Positions 59,701-64,000 of a stretch of DNA of 64,000 bases are shown in pieces; position 1 is the stretch's first letter, and every line of letters starts with the position of its first letter. The DNA is taken from the NCBI RefSeq assembly GCF_001870465.1, contig NZ_MDGK01000058.1, positions 213,055-277,054 of the forward strand, given 5' to 3'. This stretch comes from Pseudomonas extremorientalis. GTDB lineage: Bacteria > Pseudomonadota > Gammaproteobacteria > Pseudomonadales > Pseudomonadaceae. Under the pieces are notes generated by a model, which was given only the letters and a program-made list of their open reading frames with translations, searched no databases and was not told the DNA's origin. The position numbers and the translations under genes were made by a program.

Positions 59701-60661
59701 TGGCAGAAGCCTGACCTAGAGCATCTGCGTCCAGGACCATCGTTTTTGGGTCCGCCTCGACGATAAACGGTTCCGGCGGCAACGCTATGTTCAAATTGAC
59801 TTTTACCGGTACCGGTTTGCACCACGGCTGCAGCTCACCCGAGCGGTTGCGCACCTCGTCAAACAGATAAAACTGCGCGACAAAATCACCTGATCCGGCC
59901 GCGATTATGAATGCACCCGTGATCAAAAAAATCAGGTCAAAACCCACTTGGTCAGCTGTAATAGGGGGTAGTTCAAAACGATGCGCGCCCCAGTAGAACA
60001 TCACCAAGTCGTTAACCCGCATGTGCTCCCATGCGCGAATCGTTGCAGTAACCCCCCTGGCTGCGACGACAGCGTCAATATTTGTATCCGAAAGGGTCAA
60101 CACCAGTTTGGAGTGCCAGTTTTCATTGGGATAGTCGTCGGCGCCTCCCGGACGGGTGTCCTTTACAAATATAACTTGGCGCGGCGAGGTACTGAGGGTG
60201 GTGGTGCCAACACGCTCAACTTCGCCGTAGACGTCGTTTACGAAGCCCAACGGCATAGTGCTACGAGGAATGTTTAGGAAGACTCGTTTAATAGTGGTGC
60301 TGTTATCCGTAACCTTGTCCTGCATCAGCACCAGGTCTTCCTGCTTGAACCGATAGATGTCACCCACGGAAAAGGTTTCCCAACGCTCAAAAACGACGTC
60401 CACCCCCTCCTCAAGATGACGGATGCCCACACCATAGGACGCGTTCTCTACTGGTATAACCTGCGTAGGGGAGGTGTAGGGAGAGTCAAGATCCTCAATA
60501 ATGGTAAACCCGGGGCGGCTTTCCGACGATTTCACCACGGGAGCTGGTTTTTTTCGCGGAGCAGGCCTCGCAGTGCCTGACGCGGACAATTCAGAGGATG
60601 CGGAAGCCTGTGTCTCGGCGTCCTCGACCGAGGATTTGGGGCCTTTGGGTTCGGCAGACAT
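56789..60661 (-). CDS. 1290-aa multi-domain Ig-like/BIG2 repeat protein
   Basis: No signal peptide and no membrane helix. Residues 1-55 are Ser/Ala/Pro/Lys-rich and disordered. Residues about 60-1070 look like a string of beta-sandwich modules of roughly 130-160 aa, marked by recurring GDxIxLxxxG-type strands (NDLVMFYWGAH, GDFILLTVHG, GDLVILKYKG, GQRMWLHYSG, GQRVWLSVSS). A BIG2-like domain follows (TRRASGGTAPYYYSSSTSVAVVDGGGLVTVRG). The last 90 residues (MGRNTFRNISTAVANAGLRMPSLDELRAI, then WYWSG) look lectin-like. Its GC content is below that of its neighbours. Adhesin-like, but the export route is unclear. GGAG precedes the ATG. Confidence 0.75.
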   Translation of the reverse strand: MSAEPKGPKSSVEDAETQASASSELSASGTARPAPRKKPAPVVKSSESRPGFTIIEDLDSPYTSPTQVIPVENASYGVGIRHLEEGVDVVFERWETFSVGDIYRFKQEDLVLMQDKVTDNSTTIKRVFLNIPRSTMPLGFVNDVYGEVERVGTTTLSTSPRQVIFVKDTRPGGADDYPNENWHSKLVLTLSDTNIDAVVAARGVTATIRAWEHMRVNDLVMFYWGAHRFELPPITADQVGFDLIFLITGAFIIAAGSGDFVAQFYLFDEVRNRSGELQPWCKPVPVKVNLNIALPPEPFIVEADPKTMVLDADALGQASATAEVEVPRDSPYFRVGDFILLTVHGTTPTGEYVTESLRLPVDKIPKYYEFPIRNELVRSLIQSTLTASYVRQRDGEDDLPSRETTVTVAGRRFELPRPLVRQAHGPFIQPDLPLITAEMPDYQPPGSPGDDLTVRIQGVRLDNTSELVWSSRLAGSHVRTRDFLNDQYARFEGLRDTNVHYIVTGALGVRESDRRWIQVGIPARTLQAPVFQDAINDNVDPARVGSVGTLELRADFKQGDLVILKYKGSVSGEAQYEYPLFVAGNPLLVDVPKQLFVDNLDGTLTASFLIDRYGVFEYSEEAVVTIGTALGKLFMPEVLQANPDTHELDPIHTWPDGATIRVRYEFIKPADKVEAVFKGLPGIGCYSEIKEGQTGDHIDFTVPVGAIGYNIHPDGRDIEVSFKVIRNGFATPSPTLVVRLLSLHHLSGPLIDSIGEDSVLQKTLLDDLDMTRVPPYPYAAMGQRMWLHYSGWLDTGAPYEESTFVAREAVDDDVTFGPSAYTPVGRLRRLQDWSALTIRFWVAFDHSSQKDNAVLFGVRHHVVQDQPNVFPHPSIKDSTPASGPEVSVNPLTVENKCQVLVSYPNMNLGGVDKVLLHWILANGLTIDLGPLDGLDGGTVTYNVPNDLVARSVNSTVHLQYFVQLGRGGEGTSDEQKVTFGTIASANLPRALINGVAHGGSLNPPTLTGDGRIAVAKWRLSSPGQRVWLSVSSPGAVTQNLLTAYPINSLQAANGLRDHLISRAWLLGLRNNSVVTVALAVTFNGSEERSDAIPFPSTQYNIRLTSPLNFDQSAVTLSARTYILPGTPNILPTFGAGNSITRRASGGTAPYYYSSSTSVAVVDGGGLVTVRGNGSATITVRDSSVPAQTRSYTVYVSNVVQVYGMGRNTFRNISTAVANAGLRMPSLDELRAINHAYGARWPMGYAWYWSGTFSHSFLFTNYYYFLDIPSGGTGTEADKLLGGHLNGIGLR

Positions 60662-60944
60662 GATTTTTCTCCGGGTTTAAGCCCGTGCAGGTCGTGCACG
60701 AGTCAGGGAGAAATCACACGCCTCATCACTCAACGTGTCTAGCTGTCAAAGTTGACAGGTAGCGAAGAGTGATGGTTTGAAGTAGTGTTTTGAATGCATG
60801 AACTATCGCACTTTACACATCATTTCTTACATATTTTTCACGTTTTATTCACATCCCGGAACGTAGGGTGAAGCCTCATCCGTTACAAATGTTGCATATC
60901 AAGCCCGCCGCCCCAGCGGGCTTTTTTTTTGTGTCGGATTTGCT
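60662..60944. promoter_or_regulatory. AT-rich region between the Ig-like gene and the TetR gene
   Basis: Holds CTGTCAA-AG-TTGACAG (60743-60758), an operator-like inverted repeat about 85 bp before the Ig-like gene, whose minus-strand TTGACA could also be a -35 box. A terminator at 60902-60930 points along the plus strand. No open reading frame of note. Confidence 0.55.
60902..60930 (+). terminator. rho-independent terminator reading on the plus strand
   Basis: AGCCCGC (60902-60908) pairs with GCGGGCT (60916-60922), followed by nine T. The T-run is on the plus strand, yet no plus-strand gene ends here. On the minus strand it lies just after the TetR stop and could end that gene less efficiently. 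Confidence 0.85.
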
Positions 60945-61703
60945 TCAGCGCAAGGCCTTGGCAACCGGCGCCGCAGCTTGTTCACGAATAGCTCGCTGAG
61001 TGTCCAGCACCCGTGCCAAAGCTGTTTCCGCTTCCGGGCTCTGCTGCGGCACACGAATCGCCGCCGACACCAGGGTGATCAGCTTGGCCATCACCTCGGC
61101 ATCCGTCGCCGGGCGGCCCAGGCTCATGGAGTTCATCAGCAGCCGCAGTTCGGTACCCGCCATCACCCCGGAAATCGCCTTGAGGGCAAATTGCAGGCGC
61201 ACCCCCAGCTCATTGCGCGGCAGGTCCGGCAGGGCCAGGGCAAAGGCTTCGAAGAAACGCTGGAACACCGGCTGGTAATGCACCTTGAGGTATTCCTGGA
61301 TAAACGGCGACGTATCGCTGTAGACCCGGCCCAGGAAACGGATGAACGAACGCCCTTCCCCATTGGCACTGGCCGGGTCGCTGCGCTCCAGGCCCATGGC
61401 CGGGGCAAACAGCACGCCGAGCAAGGTGTCGCAGTCCAGCGGGCCGTCGGACTCGGCCTCGCACCGCGCCAACAGTTCCAGGCGCTGCTCGTTGAGCGGC
61501 TCCAGGCGCTGCTTGAGCAGGGTTTGCATCAGGGAATCCTTGTCCCCGAAGTGGTAGTTCACCGCCGCCAGGTTGACCTGGGCACGCTCGGTAATCTGCC
61601 GTAACAAAACCGCGTCATATCCGTACTTGATGAAGAGAGCCTCTGTCGCATCCAGCAATCGAGTCTTGGTAATGTTTGGAGCGCTGACTTTCTTCGCGAC
61701 CAT
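60945..61703 (-). CDS. TetR/AcrR family regulator, PsrA-like
   Basis: A 252-aa regulator. The N-terminal helix-turn-helix is TRLLDATEALFIKYGYDAVLLRQITERAQVNLAAVNYHFGDKDSLMQTL; the VNLAAVNYHFG signature is that of PsrA-type TetR proteins. The large C-terminal domain probably binds a fatty-acid-like or hydrophobic ligand. ATG 61703 (MVAKKVSAPN) has GTGGAA upstream. It is divergent from the ABC operon, which it probably controls. Confidence 0.9.
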   Translation of the reverse strand: MVAKKVSAPNITKTRLLDATEALFIKYGYDAVLLRQITERAQVNLAAVNYHFGDKDSLMQTLLKQRLEPLNEQRLELLARCEAESDGPLDCDTLLGVLFAPAMGLERSDPASANGEGRSFIRFLGRVYSDTSPFIQEYLKVHYQPVFQRFFEAFALALPDLPRNELGVRLQFALKAISGVMAGTELRLLMNSMSLGRPATDAEVMAKLITLVSAAIRVPQQSPEAETALARVLDTQRAIREQAAAPVAKALR

Positions 61704-62060
61704 AGAAGTTCCACGTGGGAAATATTGTTTTAAAAAATAATTTGATTTTTTATACCGGGGCCGCCGCCTGAAAGCAAGTAGTGACACTGCGCCATATGAT
61801 CAAAAGCCTGCGCCCACGGGCTCTTTGAGACTGCTGGAATGAATTTTGAGCGGCCTGGAGGCACCTGGAGGAAATCGTTTCAAAGGATGAAACCGCTCTA
61901 TATCCATGGCTGGCGAAGCAGCGGGAACACGGTTAGTATTCAAACAATATTTTAAAAACAAGAAATAAAACCAGTCCGTGACGCATGCCAGGCAGCTCCC
62001 GAACTTGTAACAATGCTTTTCCGGGGGCAGCACGGCATCGTCGAGACTGCAGGCGTAGTC
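61704..62060. promoter_or_regulatory. divergent promoter region with inverted operator-like decamers
   Basis: AATATTGTTT (61721-61730) close to the TetR start and AAACAATATT (61942-61951) closer to the ABC operon are exact inverse copies, each followed by a TTTTAAAA-like tract. TTCCACGTGGGAA (61709-61721) is a further near-palindrome. These are good candidates for TetR operators serving both promoters. Confidence 0.55.
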
Positions 62061-62768
62061 ATGATGACAGATACCCCCGCGCACCCAGGCTTGATCTCCC
62101 TGCAAGGCATCGGCAAAAGCTATCAGCTGGCCGGGCAACACCTGGCCATTCTCAATGATGTGTGCCTGTCCATCGCCAGTGGCGACAGCTGCGGCATCCT
62201 TGGCGCCTCCGGTTCGGGCAAAAGTACCCTGCTGAATATCCTCGGCCTGCTGGACCTGCCCAATTGCGGCCAGTACCACTTCGCCGGCCACGATATTTTC
62301 AACGCCACACCGGACCAGTTGGCGGCTATCCGCAACCAGCAGATCGGCTTCGTGTTCCAGAGTTTCAACCTGCTGCCGCGCCTCAGCGCCCTGGACAACG
62401 TCGCCCTGCCCTTGAGTTATCGCGGCGTGTCGCGGCATGAGTCGGTGGAACAGGCCTTGCGCATGCTGGATCAGGTCGGCCTGTCCGAGCGCGCCCACCA
62501 TCGCCCCGCCGACCTCTCCGGCGGCCAGCGCCAACGGGTCGCCATCGCGCGGGCACTGGTGGGCAACCCGTCGGTGATCCTGGCCGACGAACCCACCGGT
62601 AACCTCGACAGCACCACCGCACAGGAGATCATGGACCTGCTGCTGGCGTTGAACCGCGAACAGCAAGTCACGCTGATCATCGTCACCCACGACCCGCATA
62701 TCGCCGAGCGCCTGGAGCGCAAGATCCTGGTGCGCAATGGCGTGGTGCAAGAGGCCGGGAGCCTATGA
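62061..62768 (+). CDS. ABC transporter ATP-binding protein, MacB/LolD type
   Basis: A 235-aa ATPase: Walker A GASGSGKST (residues 48-56), Q-loop VFQSFNLLPRLSALDNVALPLSYRGV typical for the MacB/LolD/FtsE group, signature LSGGQRQRVAIARAL, and Walker B VILADEPTGNLD. It works with the permease that starts 4 bp before its stop codon ends. In many MacB proteins these two parts are fused; here they are separate. Confidence 0.93.
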   Translation: MMTDTPAHPGLISLQGIGKSYQLAGQHLAILNDVCLSIASGDSCGILGASGSGKSTLLNILGLLDLPNCGQYHFAGHDIFNATPDQLAAIRNQQIGFVFQSFNLLPRLSALDNVALPLSYRGVSRHESVEQALRMLDQVGLSERAHHRPADLSGGQRQRVAIARALVGNPSVILADEPTGNLDSTTAQEIMDLLLALNREQQVTLIIVTHDPHIAERLERKILVRNGVVQEAGSL

Positions 62769-63964
62769 GCCTGCGGGTCGAACAAAGCCTCAGCCAACTG
62801 TTGCATGAAGCGTTCGTCAGCCTGCGCACGCTGGGTAAGCGTTCGGTCCTGGCCTTGCTGGGCATCGTCATCGGCAGTTCGTCGGTGGTGGCGCTGATCA
62901 ATATCGGCCACAACGCCGCCACCGACGCGGCGATGATCTTCAAGGACATGGGCACCGACACCCTGATCGCCCAGTTCCCGCCCAAGGACGGCAGCAGTAT
63001 CCCCATGCCTGCCCGCCTCGACCTGGAGGCCGTGCGCCAAACCGTGCCGGGGATTGCCCATATCGGCGCCCTCACGCTGTTCAGCGGGCCCATCGTGTTC
63101 CACGGTCGCACCACCAACGCCAACTTCGTCGGCAGCACGCCGGACATCAAGGACGCGATGCGCCTGGTGATGCAGCAGGGGCGCTTCCTGTCGAACTTCG
63201 ATGCCAATGAAACCTACGGCGTGATCGGCGACCAGTTGGCCCAGGCGCTCGGTGCGCCAGGTGACCCGCTGCAACTGGGCGACCGTGTGCGCATCAACGA
63301 CTATCTGTTCCTGATCATCGGCATCCTGCGCAGCCAGCCCCGGGCGATGCTGATGCCGGTGCAGGCCAACGAGTCGCTGTTCATCCCCGCCGAAGGCATG
63401 CGCCGCATCTATGCCACACCGCAGATCGGCAACGTGATCATCCGCGCCACGCCCGGCCAGGACATGGAACGCCTTGCCAAGGACGTGGCTGGCGCCCTGA
63501 GCTCGCAGCTCTCCGACCACGATGCAGACATCCAGGTGCCCCAGCAAATGATCGACGGCATGACCCGCCAAAGCCGCACCTTTGCGTATCTGCTGCTGGC
63601 CCTGGGGGCGATTTCCCTGGTGGGCGGTGGCGTCGGGGTGATGAACGTGATGCTGATGAACGTCTCGGAGCGCCGTCGCGAGATCGGCATTCGCATGGCC
63701 CTCGGCGCACGCCAGCGCGACATCCGCAACCTGTTCCTGCTCGAAGCCGTGACCCTCACCGCCGTCGGTGCCCTGTGTGGCGCCGTGCTGGGCATGACGG
63801 CGGCCTGGTTGTACGCCTGGCTGTCGGGCTGGGAATTTGCCCTGGCGGTCGCCGCCCTGCCGCTGGGGGTGGGCAGCACGTTGCTGGTGGGGTTGTTCTT
63901 CGGCATCTACCCGGCGGTCTCCGCCTCGCGGTTGCAGCCAGTGGAGGCCCTGCGCGATGAGTAA
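62765..63964 (+). CDS. ABC transporter permease, MacB/FtsX type
   Basis: A 399-aa inner-membrane protein: N-terminal helix (SVLALLGIVIGSSSVVALINIG), a periplasmic MacB_PCD domain of about 230 residues, then three C-terminal helices with the FtsX signature (MNVMLMNVSERRREIGIRMALGARQRDIRNLFLLEAVTL). Such mechanotransmission transporters push substrates from the periplasm through an outer-membrane channel. It overlaps the ATPase gene and the next gene. Confidence 0.93.
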   Translation: MSLRVEQSLSQLLHEAFVSLRTLGKRSVLALLGIVIGSSSVVALINIGHNAATDAAMIFKDMGTDTLIAQFPPKDGSSIPMPARLDLEAVRQTVPGIAHIGALTLFSGPIVFHGRTTNANFVGSTPDIKDAMRLVMQQGRFLSNFDANETYGVIGDQLAQALGAPGDPLQLGDRVRINDYLFLIIGILRSQPRAMLMPVQANESLFIPAEGMRRIYATPQIGNVIIRATPGQDMERLAKDVAGALSSQLSDHDADIQVPQQMIDGMTRQSRTFAYLLLALGAISLVGGGVGVMNVMLMNVSERRREIGIRMALGARQRDIRNLFLLEAVTLTAVGALCGAVLGMTAAWLYAWLSGWEFALAVAALPLGVGSTLLVGLFFGIYPAVSASRLQPVEALRDE

Positions 63965-64000
63965 ATGGCTATGGCTGCTCGCATTCGCCAGCCTGCCCGG
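63957..64000 (+). CDS. next gene of the ABC export operon (cut by window end)
   Basis: ATG 63957 overlaps the permease stop by 8 bp. The 14 visible residues (MSKWLWLLAFASLP) look like the start of a signal peptide. An outer-membrane efflux protein or a membrane-fusion protein would be the expected partner, but too little is visible to decide. Confidence 0.6.
   Translation, partial: MSKWLWLLAFASLP

Noticed and set aside
1..64000. CRISPR arrays, tRNA or rRNA genes, prophage or insertion sequences
   Set aside because: No spaced direct repeats, no tRNA-like cloverleaf at gene ends, and no integrase, transposase or phage structural gene was found; the repeats present are REP/REPIN elements.

Overview
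The window is chromosomal DNA of a fluorescent Pseudomonas, most likely the P. fluorescens group. The evidence is the high GC content, the aceA-to-nuo gene order with a fused nuoCD, several Pseudomonas-typical small proteins, and REPINs built on the GTGGGAGGGGGCTTGCCCCC-type REP sequence. No tRNA, rRNA, CRISPR array, insertion sequence or prophage was found.

Region 1 (1-19.1 kb) is core metabolism. It holds the 3' end of a secretin-like periplasmic protein, isocitrate lyase aceA behind a long non-coding leader, a terminator and REPIN, and the complete 13-gene nuo operon for NADH:quinone oxidoreductase (nuoA, B, CD, E-N). A HigB-2-like/Xre-type toxin-antitoxin pair follows nuoN.

Region 2 (19.1-28.4 kb) is mixed accessory metabolism. 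It holds an outer-membrane beta-barrel protein, an arylamine N-acetyltransferase, a small DUF6555-type protein, and a three-gene cluster of DUF1852 (MesX-like), core-MetE methionine synthase (MesD-like) and flavin reductase, behind a MetR-like box. Two tiny acidic proteins, a DUF3087 membrane protein, a MEKHLA-domain protein and two MFS exporters complete the region.

Region 3 (28.4-32.45 kb) is a minus-strand operon for bufferin-type RiPP metallophores. It has two different Cys-rich precursors (4-Cys BufA1-like and 6-Cys BufA2-like), one MNIO (DUF692) maturase, one DUF2063 partner, a DoxX protein, an exported alpha/beta hydrolase between DoxX and the second precursor, and a truncated hydrolase-like protein at the end. 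The promoter region carries a 16-bp palindrome and four GTGTATC-type half sites.

Region 4 (32.45-52.9 kb) is a type III secretion system of the rhizobial (Rhc) type in two minus-strand operons: RhcC1-77aa-SctI-J-K-L-N-O-Q-R-S-T-U, and small needle candidate-SctD-118aa-TPR-SctV-RhcC2-CpaD-like. The secretin is split, and the outer-membrane part looks borrowed from Tad pili (CpaC-like secretin, CpaD-like lipoprotein, TadD-like TPR lipoprotein). SctU lacks the NPTH autocleavage motif. No translocator, gatekeeper, SctP or obvious effector is present. Two related OmpR-type winged-helix regulators bracket the cluster: a 938-aa one fused to an NTPase and a 145-aa one that is little more than the DNA-binding domain.

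Region 5 (52.9-64 kb) holds a DyP-type peroxidase, a GapN-like aldehyde dehydrogenase whose general-base Glu position is Gly, a REPIN, a FUSC-family membrane protein, a 1290-aa multi-domain Ig-like protein without a signal peptide, a PsrA-like TetR regulator, and a divergent MacB-type ABC export operon cut by the window end. Functional names rest on family features read from translated sequence; no database search was run.
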